Shown piece by piece: positions 27,501 to 34,530 of a stretch of DNA of 34,530 nt. The notes under the pieces are model-generated. The model worked only from the letters and a program-made list of their open reading frames with translations, was not told the origin of the DNA and did no database searches. The stretch spans positions 1-34,530 of the forward strand of contig NZ_JANXSO010000087.1 of NCBI RefSeq assembly GCF_025352645.1. The letters are read 5' to 3'. The stretch is from Iodobacter sp. GTDB lineage: Bacteria > Pseudomonadota > Gammaproteobacteria > Burkholderiales > Chitinibacteraceae. How positions within the stretch are numbered: the stretch's first letter is position 1; every line of letters begins with the position of its first letter. The position numbers were made by a program, and so were the translations under genes.

Positions 27501-29066
27501 CTATTTCCAAGTGGCTTCCACCGTCACATCGCCTGTCGCCTTAGCCGAGCCATTCCAAAAATCACCATTTACATCGTATGAAACATTACTTGAAGATAAA
27601 TCAAACAATAAATCCAGCCATAAGGATGATTCATACTGACTACCGCCCAATACCTCAGACCAAGGCATATTTAAAATATCAATTGCTGTACCACGGCAAT
27701 CAGATGCTATTTTCTGGGGCTTAGCGCCCCCCTTTTCGCTAAAGGCTAGCGTCAGCGAAATAGCAATATCTTGCTTTGCAGCAGTAGAAAACTTGCAATA
27801 AGAACGCCCGGCTATATCAACATGAGGGCCAGATACTTTTAATGTTATTTTGGTGGCTTTAGATGGACCAGATTGTTTAATTTCATAAGGAATTTTTATT
27901 TCAGGATCTTTACCAACAACGCCCTGATAGAAACCGTTTATTGCAGAGCCTAGATTACGCTCCGTAATAGCAATCGCATAGTCCACTCGCTTAAGGGTAA
28001 GGCTATTAAAATAAAACCCATTAGATTTAAATTCAGGTGTTTTTGTTGCATACATAGAAATTTCAGCCGCGTCTAATACTTTACTTGCATCGGTGGGACC
28101 CAAGGCCTTAGCAAGATAATCAGAAGAGATAAAAATCTTAGCTTTATTAGATATTTCATTACCCACAAGCTTAGCAACATGCCCTGCTCCTAGCTCCTTG
28201 ATAAAATTAACACCAGGCGTTTTTGATTCTATAGTCATATCTTTCCATAGCACTCCATTGTCGATATTTATTGGGCACAACACACCGGCAGGGGATATAG
28301 ACTCCTCACAAGCAGTAGGGAAACTCAATATCTTTTTTTGAGAACTAATAGTTATTGTTTCATTTTCTATATTTCTAAAATAGAATGTACCCATAAAAGA
28401 CAAGCGTAAAGAAGACCTATTTTGCCCCCAGTCTCTAGCATTTTTTTCCAAAGCACTCAGACTCCCTACCGCAAATGTATTGTAAATATCAACAGATGTA
28501 ATTTTTGAGATATTATTGCCCTTTAGGTTTTTTAAAAATTCACCTTTATTTATTTGTATTTGCAAGCCACGTGGATTATTTGACGCACTATCAGCATTTT
28601 TATAGTTTGGGTAGTTAGCAGCGTGAAAAACAACTCTGTTATACAGAAGGGAAGAAGGATAGCTACTAGGGACAGTCCAAGCAAATGGATAATTAGAAAC
28701 CACATTATATTTAGTACTTCCATTAGGGATTAATGAAATCACCACGCCTGAACTTTCATAATAAAAACCTACGCTCATATTCCTATTCCATGCGCCTGAA
28801 CCTGAAAAAGGGTAGGAAACAACGATTGCTCCTTTCTGTTGTGTAGCATTCCAGCTACCAAACACACCTCCAGACTTAAAATCACCGTTTGTGATAATAA
28901 GATTGTCTTTTCCAAACTCAACAACACCAACGCTTACTGTTGTATTTAAATCACCAACAAGCCTTACCCCCTGCACTAAACCGGGATTAGCTAAATCTAT
29001 TGCAGCAAACACCGGGCAACAAACCATCATTAATAAAATACAAAATAACTTGGCTACTTTCATCAT
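27501..29066 (-). CDS. CfaE/CblD-like fimbrial tip adhesin
   Basis: A secreted protein of 521 aa from ATG 29066 (ATG 29063 is equally possible). Its signal peptide ends near VFAA. The placement directly after the usher, the length, and a C-terminal pilin-like domain ending in alternating hydrophobic residues (DVTVEATWK) fit the minor tip subunit of class 5 fimbriae (CfaE/CooD/CblD). It is much longer than the roughly 360 aa of CfaE, implying an enlarged N-terminal receptor-binding part. Cysteines near the middle (ACEESISPAGVLCP) and in the C-terminal half (YCKFST, SDCRGT) could form disulfides. The gene is visibly AT-rich. The receptor is unknown. Confidence 0.75.
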   Translation of the reverse strand: MMKVAKLFCILLMMVCCPVFAAIDLANPGLVQGVRLVGDLNTTVSVGVVEFGKDNLIITNGDFKSGGVFGSWNATQQKGAIVVSYPFSGSGAWNRNMSVGFYYESSGVVISLIPNGSTKYNVVSNYPFAWTVPSSYPSSLLYNRVVFHAANYPNYKNADSASNNPRGLQIQINKGEFLKNLKGNNISKITSVDIYNTFAVGSLSALEKNARDWGQNRSSLRLSFMGTFYFRNIENETITISSQKKILSFPTACEESISPAGVLCPINIDNGVLWKDMTIESKTPGVNFIKELGAGHVAKLVGNEISNKAKIFISSDYLAKALGPTDASKVLDAAEISMYATKTPEFKSNGFYFNSLTLKRVDYAIAITERNLGSAINGFYQGVVGKDPEIKIPYEIKQSGPSKATKITLKVSGPHVDIAGRSYCKFSTAAKQDIAISLTLAFSEKGGAKPQKIASDCRGTAIDILNMPWSEVLGGSQYESSLWLDLLFDLSSSNVSYDVNGDFWNGSAKATGDVTVEATWK

Positions 29067-29116
29067 ATAAAATCTCAATTTTAAATAATATTTAATTATG
29101 GTGAAGCCACAATCGA

Positions 29117-31762
29117 TTAGCGAACAGTCGGCTTAGCACAACTCACCTCATTCACCCACATCGCTCCTTTGGCCGCACTTAAATCAAAATTAATCTGACA
29201 AGTATTATTGGCGGCCACTTTATAGCTTACATTTGGGTGATCGGTGTCCACATCAACAGCAAAGGCACCATCTGCAGCGGTGATAGTGCTACCAATATGG
29301 TTATGCAGGCGTACGCCCACTTTAGGGATGCCGTTTTCGGTGAGCACGCCAAATACGGTGACTTGGCGGCGTAATCTTGGCTTAAGGGTGGCCACATTCC
29401 CAGGGTAGAGCACTAGCGCTTTTTCACCATTTTGAATATCATAATTTTCTGGTGATTTAGCACTGCTTTGTACCGATATCGGCGCAGCGCCAAAAGCAGG
29501 TAGCGCCACAAATGAGGATGTGCTTTCTAGTGGGCTACTGCGGCCATGCAGGTATAAATCGAGTTGACCACGGGCATCGTCATCAATTTTTACAATCACC
29601 CCTGCGTCTGAGCGCTGGCTGGCCCAGCCCATACCATCGCCATTACCTGCCAGACTTCCGCTCACATTACCGCTCATACTTAAACCATCAGCACTGCTGT
29701 TTTTACCTACCGTGGCATCCCAGGCAAAGATGCGGTTGGCACCATTGGCGCGCAGGTCTAAATTGGTGCTGCTTTCATTGCTGGCTAAGCTGCGGCTGCG
29801 CGAGACCGCGGCACCCAGATAATCTAGGCCATTGACCGTGGTTGGCGTCCAAGCTCCGTGTATGCCCATGTTTTCTGAATCGATACTGCGCGAGTAATCT
29901 ACTCCGCCCGAGCCAAAGCTAAAGTTCATATTGACCGTGGCATACAAAGATTGCTTGCTACTGCCATCCTCACGGCTTTGCCAAGATTTACCTAAATTAA
30001 GCCGCAAATCCACCCATTTATTGCTATAGAGACCTTGGCTCCAATCCAAGCGGGAATCATGGCTACCGCTGATTTGATCGTAACTAAAATTACTGGTAAG
30101 GCTGGAGGTTTTTTCCAGCGTCAACGGGCCTTGTAAATCTAGCGTTGCCCCCACGCTGATATAGCGTCGATCAGTGCGATAGCTATCCACAGCATGGCCA
30201 GACCCTGATCGCTCTAACATCGTCCAAAAACTAGCGGGGCCTAGATTTAGGTTGGCAGAAATATTGCTGGAATAGCTGCGATCAGATGCCAGCCCTAACT
30301 GGCCATTAATCGAGCCATAGCTAAAGCTTTTTTGAAAGCTAGGCTCAATCACGGTTAAAGAGCCGTATGAATAAAGTGAAGAAGCCAGATCAACCCAAGG
30401 GGTAGACATGCGCCCGCTTACACCGACCAGATGGGTGAGTCTGCCATCGCCGCTGTCTTGGTAACGGCCAGCAAACATTTGAATCTGCTTATCTTTGCCA
30501 CCACTACTCATTTTATAAACAGACTCTTGCTTACTGGAAACAACTTGGCCATTAACCACCACATCTAGCCGTACGGTATAGCTACCCACCGGCAACGGGC
30601 GGGTATCTATTTCTTGATTACCAATGGCAAGCTGCTGCACATTCAGCAGCTTGCCATCACGGTAGATGGATAGCTGCCCGCTGGCAGGCATAAACACAAA
30701 GATGGGCTTTTGGGACAAGCTGGCATCTGATTTTTCTGATTGGCCGTTATTACCGGCCGTTACCCCCACAAACTTACCGCCACGGGTAAAAGAAAGGCTG
30801 CCTAAATTATTCATCGCCCACAGGCTTAAATAGCCTGCAGATACATTAAAACCTTCAAAATCACGGGTTAAACGGGCTTCGTAAATGCTGCCGTTTTGCT
30901 GCGTACGGGCATCAGCATCCAGATACAAATAGCTAGAGCCAAATGAGGTGGTTGATTGCGCATGCAAATAAGCATCTGCATCTCGCCCATCTGTTTTCAT
31001 CATCGACATATTGTAGTTAAGCACCGAGCTTAAATGCTGCTCTGTGCTCTCTGGCAGGGTCAAAACTCTAGAGCGGGCAGCGGTGTCAAAAGCTTCTTTA
31101 GGCAAAGAGGCTATTAATTCGAAAGTCATTACATCAAAACACATGCCTAAATCATCAGCCGCTGGGGCTGCTAAGGCCTGCTCAGCGGGGTTATTTTCTG
31201 CAGTAGATGCCATAGCTGCAACCACAGGGCTGTGCTCGCAAGAGCTGGCACGCAGTGGCTTGCCATATTGCGCTTTAAATAAAGCCAGATAATCCAAGCT
31301 CAGTTTTGATTTATTCAAAGAAAGTGAATCAAGGGTTAAAAAGCTGCCTGTATAGCGAATTTTTGCCCGCCCAGCTTCCTCTACCCCAGTTGGCGTGCGT
31401 AGCAGAAAAGGGATATCTACCCCTTGCTGCAAAAGCGCAAAAAATTCAGGTGGAAAACTTTTTTGATCAACACGAACATCTGCGCTGCCACTGCCTGCTA
31501 CTACTTTGGCATGAAGTGGCACGGCTGCATCAGAGGATTTAACAAGGGGTACTGCGGCCGCAGCGTCTTCATCGATGGAGGTGAGTGTCGCTTCATTTAC
31601 CATCTCGCCACTCGTTACTACCGCGCTTTGGCTAATTGCATAAGCCACACCCATATTAAAATAGCCACAGGCCATCCCAAGCAAGGTGCGCTTGACACTT
31701 TTTCCCAGGAAAGAGCCCTGTTTTAATTTAATGACTTTGCTAACAACAAGACTCTTTTTCAT
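29117..31762 (-). CDS. Outer-membrane usher of the class 5 (CS1/CooC-like) fimbrial system
   Basis: I choose ATG 31762 (MKKSLVVSKV), giving 881 aa. The frame is open 11 codons upstream but without a sensible signal sequence. After an N-terminal region, a long stretch of alternating hydrophobic/aromatic strands (about 270-740) forms the expected beta-barrel. A plug-like segment with ASGQLSIYRDGKLL and LPVGSYTVRLDV lies near 360-400. The C-terminal domain has VFGVLTENGIPKVGVRLHNH and a Cys pair. This is the TcfC/CooC usher type of the alternate chaperone-usher pathway rather than a PapC/FimD usher. It channels subunits across the outer membrane and nucleates assembly. Confidence 0.87.
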   Translation of the reverse strand: MKKSLVVSKVIKLKQGSFLGKSVKRTLLGMACGYFNMGVAYAISQSAVVTSGEMVNEATLTSIDEDAAAAVPLVKSSDAAVPLHAKVVAGSGSADVRVDQKSFPPEFFALLQQGVDIPFLLRTPTGVEEAGRAKIRYTGSFLTLDSLSLNKSKLSLDYLALFKAQYGKPLRASSCEHSPVVAAMASTAENNPAEQALAAPAADDLGMCFDVMTFELIASLPKEAFDTAARSRVLTLPESTEQHLSSVLNYNMSMMKTDGRDADAYLHAQSTTSFGSSYLYLDADARTQQNGSIYEARLTRDFEGFNVSAGYLSLWAMNNLGSLSFTRGGKFVGVTAGNNGQSEKSDASLSQKPIFVFMPASGQLSIYRDGKLLNVQQLAIGNQEIDTRPLPVGSYTVRLDVVVNGQVVSSKQESVYKMSSGGKDKQIQMFAGRYQDSGDGRLTHLVGVSGRMSTPWVDLASSLYSYGSLTVIEPSFQKSFSYGSINGQLGLASDRSYSSNISANLNLGPASFWTMLERSGSGHAVDSYRTDRRYISVGATLDLQGPLTLEKTSSLTSNFSYDQISGSHDSRLDWSQGLYSNKWVDLRLNLGKSWQSREDGSSKQSLYATVNMNFSFGSGGVDYSRSIDSENMGIHGAWTPTTVNGLDYLGAAVSRSRSLASNESSTNLDLRANGANRIFAWDATVGKNSSADGLSMSGNVSGSLAGNGDGMGWASQRSDAGVIVKIDDDARGQLDLYLHGRSSPLESTSSFVALPAFGAAPISVQSSAKSPENYDIQNGEKALVLYPGNVATLKPRLRRQVTVFGVLTENGIPKVGVRLHNHIGSTITAADGAFAVDVDTDHPNVSYKVAANNTCQINFDLSAAKGAMWVNEVSCAKPTVR

Positions 31763-31813
31763 TAGAAACCTACATACATTGATGCAATAAAACAAAGCGG
31801 ATCAATACCTGAA

Positions 31814-32491
31814 TTACTCTGCAGCTATATATTTGTATTTCATTCCACGCCAGAGGCCATAACCTTCAAAAATATCCATTTTTTTTGAGAAATCAACGCT
31901 CTCGCCAGGCAATAAAAAATCATCACGGGAACAAGAAGTTAATATGGCATTTTTTTTACCCTCTTCAGAGCACTTTCCAATGGCAAGTGCTTGAATAAAG
32001 GTATTACCCGTATTTTTTAAAAGGCCTTTGCCATTCACTTCGTATTTAAAATTAATTTTACGCGGGCGCACCACCAATACTGTTCCGATACTAATTTTTT
32101 GCTGCGCATCAATACTGGTACTTTCTGTTAAATGAGAGGCCTTACTCATATTTTGTTCAATAAAAAACAACTGGTAATAACGTTCTTTGTCATCTGCCTC
32201 CCCTTGGTAATACACTTTTAAATTGGCGTTTTTATTTGGCCCCACTAATAATGTTGCGGGAGACACCAATACTTGAGCAGGCGTACTGAGTGGAACCATG
32301 CTTTTAGGGTTATCCACTTCAATCACTTTGGTGGTTACAAACTTAGCAACGCTCTCTTGATTTTTTATTTCTTTTGCTACAAAGAATTGATCATCCTGAA
32401 TTTCCGTCGTCAAAACACCAACATTAATTGCAGAAGCATTTACATACAAACCACTAAGTAAGCAAGCAATAAACCCACGCGCAATATTCAT
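31814..32491 (-). CDS. Fimbrial periplasmic chaperone (CooB/CblB-like)
   Basis: A 225-aa chaperone from ATG 32491, which has GAGGAA five bases upstream (an upstream in-frame ATG lacks one). A signal peptide (about 1-19) is followed by an immunoglobulin-like domain with KFVTTKVIEVDNPKS, LLVGPNKNANLKVYYQG and RYYQLFFIEQ, the pattern of PapD-like chaperones. It should protect and prime the pilins encoded just upstream. Its relation to the second chaperone (26595-27248) suggests duplication followed by divergence. Confidence 0.87.
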   Translation of the reverse strand: MNIARGFIACLLSGLYVNASAINVGVLTTEIQDDQFFVAKEIKNQESVAKFVTTKVIEVDNPKSMVPLSTPAQVLVSPATLLVGPNKNANLKVYYQGEADDKERYYQLFFIEQNMSKASHLTESTSIDAQQKISIGTVLVVRPRKINFKYEVNGKGLLKNTGNTFIQALAIGKCSEEGKKNAILTSCSRDDFLLPGESVDFSKKMDIFEGYGLWRGMKYKYIAAE

Positions 32492-32510
32492 AATTTCCTC
32501 GGTTAAATAA

Positions 32511-32540
32511 CAAAACAAGAAAATTTTTTTCCTTGTTTTG
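32511..32540 (-). terminator. Intra-operon hairpin after the second pilin gene
   Basis: CAAAACAAG at 32511-32519 and CTTGTTTTG at 32532-32540 are perfect 9-bp complements, extendable through A/T pairs with one bulge. The hairpin lies 12 bases after the pilin stop and 20 bases before the chaperone start. It is not followed by a strong T-run on the minus strand, so partial termination or 3'-end protection is more likely than full termination. Confidence 0.6.
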
Positions 32541-32552
32541 CATTGAAATTAA

Positions 32553-33182
32553 TTATTTAGACCAAGTTGCAACAAAGCTAATTGAAACCACACCAGAGTA
32601 ACTACCGTCTGGCACCTTCTCTAGATCTTTACCGGCGGTCACTGCCACATTGCCATTCATGCCTTTTAAAATATCAAACTTTATATTCACATTACTTGCC
32701 TCGAAATAAGTAATTCCATTTAGTGTTAAGTTTGGGCCGGCAACAGCTAAATTCATTCCTTCTAGCCCCGCAGCGGCAGCCGTCACTTTTTTATCATCAC
32801 CTTTTAAAATTTCTACGGGTACAGCAGCTAATTGAATGCCCCCCAAAAAGCCTGAAACTTCTAAAGAACCTACCGAGCCACCAGAAATATGATTTAATTT
32901 CTTATCCGACATTGCAGCAGTAATCTTATAGCCGCTTGAACCAGGTTTACCTGCTACTTGTATCGTTAGCGAACTGCTTGGTGAGCTAAATGCTTTTTGG
33001 GATGGATTCCATTTAAAAGCCAAAGCATCAGTGCTCGCAAATACATTTAACTCTACATCTGCTTTTTTAATGGCTTCTGCATTCCATCTCACCGTTGCGG
33101 TAGCCGTTGTATCTGCAGCAAACACAGCATTAGAGGCAAAAAACAAAAAAATAACTATTAATTTTTTTTTAGTGGTTTTCAT
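32553..33182 (-). CDS. CS1-type fimbrial pilin, paralogue 2
   Basis: A 209-aa pilin from ATG 33182 (MKTTKKKLIVIF). The open frame extends 30 codons upstream without a signal-like start. The signal peptide is about 1-24 (ending VFA). The mature protein begins ADTTATATVRWNAEAI and holds the blocks DVELNVFASTDAL and FKWNPS that it shares with its neighbour. It ends with DGSYSGVVSISFVATW, the donor-strand beta motif of class 5 (CS1/CFA/I/Cbl) major pilins. It is paralogous to the upstream pilin, with near-identical N- and C-terminal blocks and a diverged middle. It may be a second major subunit or an alternative one. Confidence 0.88.
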   Translation of the reverse strand: MKTTKKKLIVIFLFFASNAVFAADTTATATVRWNAEAIKKADVELNVFASTDALAFKWNPSQKAFSSPSSSLTIQVAGKPGSSGYKITAAMSDKKLNHISGGSVGSLEVSGFLGGIQLAAVPVEILKGDDKKVTAAAAGLEGMNLAVAGPNLTLNGITYFEASNVNIKFDILKGMNGNVAVTAGKDLEKVPDGSYSGVVSISFVATWSK

Positions 33183-33244
33183 ATCTACTCTCAATAAAAA
33201 ATTATTTAATTTAATTAATAAGACATTGAACAGTCGCAATTGCA

Positions 33245-33266
33245 GGTGGGTTATAAAAACCCCACC
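33245..33266 (-). terminator. Hairpin between the two pilin genes
   Basis: GGTGGG (33245-33250) pairs with CCCACC (33261-33266), with adjacent TT/AA pairs and a one-base bulge. It lies in the 212-base gap downstream of the first pilin. It resembles an attenuator or mRNA 3'-end stabiliser; no long T-run follows on the minus strand. Confidence 0.5.
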
Positions 33267-33394
33267 CAGCAAAAATTAAATCAGAGCAATTAAAAACTGA
33301 CTTTTAGCACTTTGTAATTAAGGATAAAAATTCAAAAGCGACATTTTTAAACTACTTAGTTTTACCTGCAGTAAAACCATCTAGCTCAGCTCCT

Positions 33395-34027
33395 TTACCC
33401 ACCAACTGCGGTATCAGCCCACTTAGCCACAAAACTCATGCTAACAACACCTGAATAGGTACCGTCTTCTACTGCATCTAGGTCAATAGAACTATTGCCT
33501 TTGCTGGCAGTAAAAATCTTAAATTTCACAGGAATACCTGTCGCCTCATGATATGTCCCTTTAGGTGTAACATTTGGACCCGCCTTAGCCAGATCCATAT
33601 TATTCAAGCCCGCAATAGACGTTTTCACACCACCCGCATCTCCATTCAAGATATTCACAGGGGTTTTACCAATATCAAGCGCACCCAGCTCTGCTGACAC
33701 ATTCAAAACACCTTTTGCAGCGCCGCCCTCATGCACCAGAGTTACATCTACCAACTGTGTGGTAATGCTATAAGCAGTAGAACCTGCTCTACCGGCAGCT
33801 TGAATAGTTAAATCACTAGTAGGTGTAGTAAAAGCTTTAGTAGATGGGTTCCATTTAAAAGTTAGCGCATCTGTACTTGCAAATACGTTCAGTTCTACGT
33901 CAGTTTTTTTTGCAGCCGTACTATTCCATTGAACCTTGGCAGTTGCCACTGAGTCTGCTGCAAATACAGCCGTAGAGGCAAACGCAGCAAGCACGGCACC
34001 GATAATTAGTTTTTTAGTATGCTTCAT
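33395..34027 (-). CDS. CS1-type fimbrial major pilin, paralogue 1
   Basis: A 210-aa pilin. I start at ATG 34027 (MKHTKKLIIGAV), which has GAGG about six bases upstream, rather than at the ATG five codons earlier. A signal peptide (about 1-23, ending VFA) precedes a mature protein that starts ADSVATAKVQWNSTA. It holds the shared blocks DVELNVFASTDAL and FKWNPS and ends with DGTYSGVVSMSFVAKW plus a short tail. This fits the CS1-type fimbrial major subunit family. As the first gene of the operon it is probably the main shaft subunit. Confidence 0.9.
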   Translation of the reverse strand: MKHTKKLIIGAVLAAFASTAVFAADSVATAKVQWNSTAAKKTDVELNVFASTDALTFKWNPSTKAFTTPTSDLTIQAAGRAGSTAYSITTQLVDVTLVHEGGAAKGVLNVSAELGALDIGKTPVNILNGDAGGVKTSIAGLNNMDLAKAGPNVTPKGTYHEATGIPVKFKIFTASKGNSSIDLDAVEDGTYSGVVSMSFVAKWADTAVGG

Positions 34028-34145
34028 AACAACCTCACCCATATGGGATAATAAATTGACAACGATTTTTTGCGTTTAGATACAACGACTATCGCTCATC
34101 GCTGAACAGCGAACGAATAGTATTAACTTACCAATATTCAATAAA

Positions 34146-34159
34146 TGAGAATCTTCTCA
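34146..34159. promoter_or_regulatory. Candidate operator upstream of the fimbrial operon
   Basis: TGAGAATCTTCTCA is a dyad with 6-bp arms (TGAGAA/TTCTCA) and a 2-base centre, about 120 bases upstream of the first pilin ATG. The position suits a transcription factor site. No protein is assigned. Confidence 0.3.
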
Positions 34160-34371
34160 AAAATTTCAGCACAAGAAATGGGTGTGACTTATTTCACAAA
34201 CAAAAAAATAAAAAAACGATCAATTAATTAATTTTAAATTCATCAACACGTATATTTATATGTATTGTATTAATAAAAAAACAAACTATGCTAAAAAATA
34301 AAGCCAGTGCAATAGCAAGCAGCTTTTGTGCAGACCGCAAATTATTTATTTTTTACGGAGTATTCTTACCA

Positions 34372-34398
34372 ATGAAGACCACAAAAAATATAACCTGA
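34372..34398 (+). other. Possible start of a divergent gene cut off near the IS1595-like element
   Basis: An ACGGAG Shine-Dalgarno-like sequence is followed by ATG at 34372 and eight codons (MKTTKNIT) before a TGA. The beginning resembles a signal-peptide N-terminus and the neighbouring pilin start (MKTTKKK). The reading could be the 5' end of a gene interrupted by the IS that starts shortly after. It is too short to be certain. Confidence 0.25.
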
Positions 34399-34443
34399 TT
34401 ATGTCTCTTGCTCCGGAACCCTTGATTTAGCAATTCGTGCGGC

Positions 34444-34470
34444 GTAAAGTGAACGAACGTTCTGCTTTAC
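34444..34470 (+). repeat. Hairpin in the transposase leader
   Basis: GTAAAGTGAACG (34444-34455) pairs imperfectly with CGTTCTGCTTTAC (34458-34470) around an AA loop. It ends right before the GGAGGT Shine-Dalgarno of the transposase. A structure here could limit transposase translation or read-in transcription from outside. Confidence 0.5.
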
Positions 34471-34481
34471 GGAGGTGAATC

Positions 34482-34530
34482 ATGTCCGTCAATGGCATCC
34501 AAATGCAAAAGGGCTTGTCTTTGCCTGAGT
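34482..34530 (+). CDS. IS1595-family transposase, N-terminal fragment
   Basis: ATG 34482 lies 6 bases after GGAGGT, and the frame stays open to the window edge: MSVNGIQMQKGLSLPE, 16 residues. The IQxQKGLSLPEF-type opening is typical of IS1595-family transposases, where a zinc-ribbon and an ISXO2-like DDE domain would follow. Only the start is visible, so the family call rests on this short match. Confidence 0.65.
   Translation, partial: MSVNGIQMQKGLSLPE

Larger units (their letters stand above)
34028..34481. promoter_or_regulatory. Regulatory region upstream of the fimbrial operon
   Basis: This AT-rich gap of about 450 bases separates the first pilin from the right-hand IS. It holds a TATTAT -10-like box (34048-34053 on the minus strand) without a clear -35, and a perfect CCCATATGGG palindrome (34038-34047). 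It also holds a CGCTG/CAGCG hairpin (34100-34111) and TGAGAATCTTCTCA (34146-34159). The start site and regulator cannot be named from sequence. Confidence 0.45.
34400..34530 (+). mobile_element. Left end of an IS1595-family-like element
   Basis: The start of a transposase with an IS1595-type N-terminus lies at 34482, preceded by a hairpin and a strong Shine-Dalgarno. The exact terminal repeat cannot be set because the other end is outside the window; the boundary near 34400 is an estimate. Confidence 0.5.

Noticed and set aside
34038-34047. Perfect palindrome CCCATATGGG near the first pilin start
   Set aside because: It is short and next to the Shine-Dalgarno; a palindrome of this length is not rare, so no separate function is claimed.
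1-34530. CRISPR arrays, tRNA or rRNA genes, phage genes
   Set aside because: No regularly spaced repeats, cloverleaf-type sequences, rRNA segments or phage structural genes were seen in the window.

Overview
The window looks like a chromosomal segment of a betaproteobacterium, most likely a member of the Neisseriales/Chromobacteriaceae (an Iodobacter- or Chromobacterium-like organism). This is inferred from the rpoE-rseA-rseB-rseC-degP-(glutaredoxin-like)-lepA-lepB-DUF4845-rnc-era-recO gene order and from the protein sequences. No 16S rRNA or other taxonomic marker is present. The segment is bounded by two transposable-element fragments: the 3' end of an IS3-family element (1-190) and the first codons of an IS1595-like transposase (34482-34530).

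Left part (330-4936, + strand): a compact lipid-modifying cluster. It encodes a sterol-desaturase-type fatty acid hydroxylase, a membrane fatty acid desaturase, and an unusual fusion of a FabH-like ketosynthase with a haem-oxygenase-like diiron oxidase (HDO) domain. After a gap holding an intergenic repeat comes an unrecognised 293-aa protein. All three recognised enzymes act on acyl chains and two or three use di-iron centres, so this is the best candidate in the window for an undescribed pathway.

Middle left (5171-9604, + strand): envelope maintenance. It holds an M23 peptidoglycan peptidase overlapping anmK (cell-wall recycling) and an LplT-PlsC lysophospholipid flippase/acyltransferase fusion that ends at a bidirectional terminator. 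Facing it are a 568-aa protein with a PilZ-like tail and a SpoIIAA/STAS-like protein.

Core block (12066-22129, - strand): the envelope-stress sigma factor RpoE with RseA/RseB/RseC and the DegP-type protease, followed by a thioredoxin-fold protein, LepA, signal peptidase I, a DUF4845 protein, RNase III, Era and RecO. rpoE probably starts at TTG. nadB diverges from rpoE and ends at a strong terminator; an FNR-like palindrome lies in the shared intergenic region.

Right part (24057-34027, - strand): accessory surface structure. It is a class 5 / alternate chaperone-usher (CS1/Cbl-like) fimbrial operon with two paralogous major-type pilins, a chaperone, an usher, a long tip adhesin and a second chaperone, followed by a BvgS/EvgS-like hybrid histidine kinase. 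Hairpins follow each pilin gene and would favour pilin over assembly-protein expression. This half looks more AT-rich than the core block (estimated by eye), consistent with acquired DNA. No tRNA, rRNA or CRISPR array was seen.
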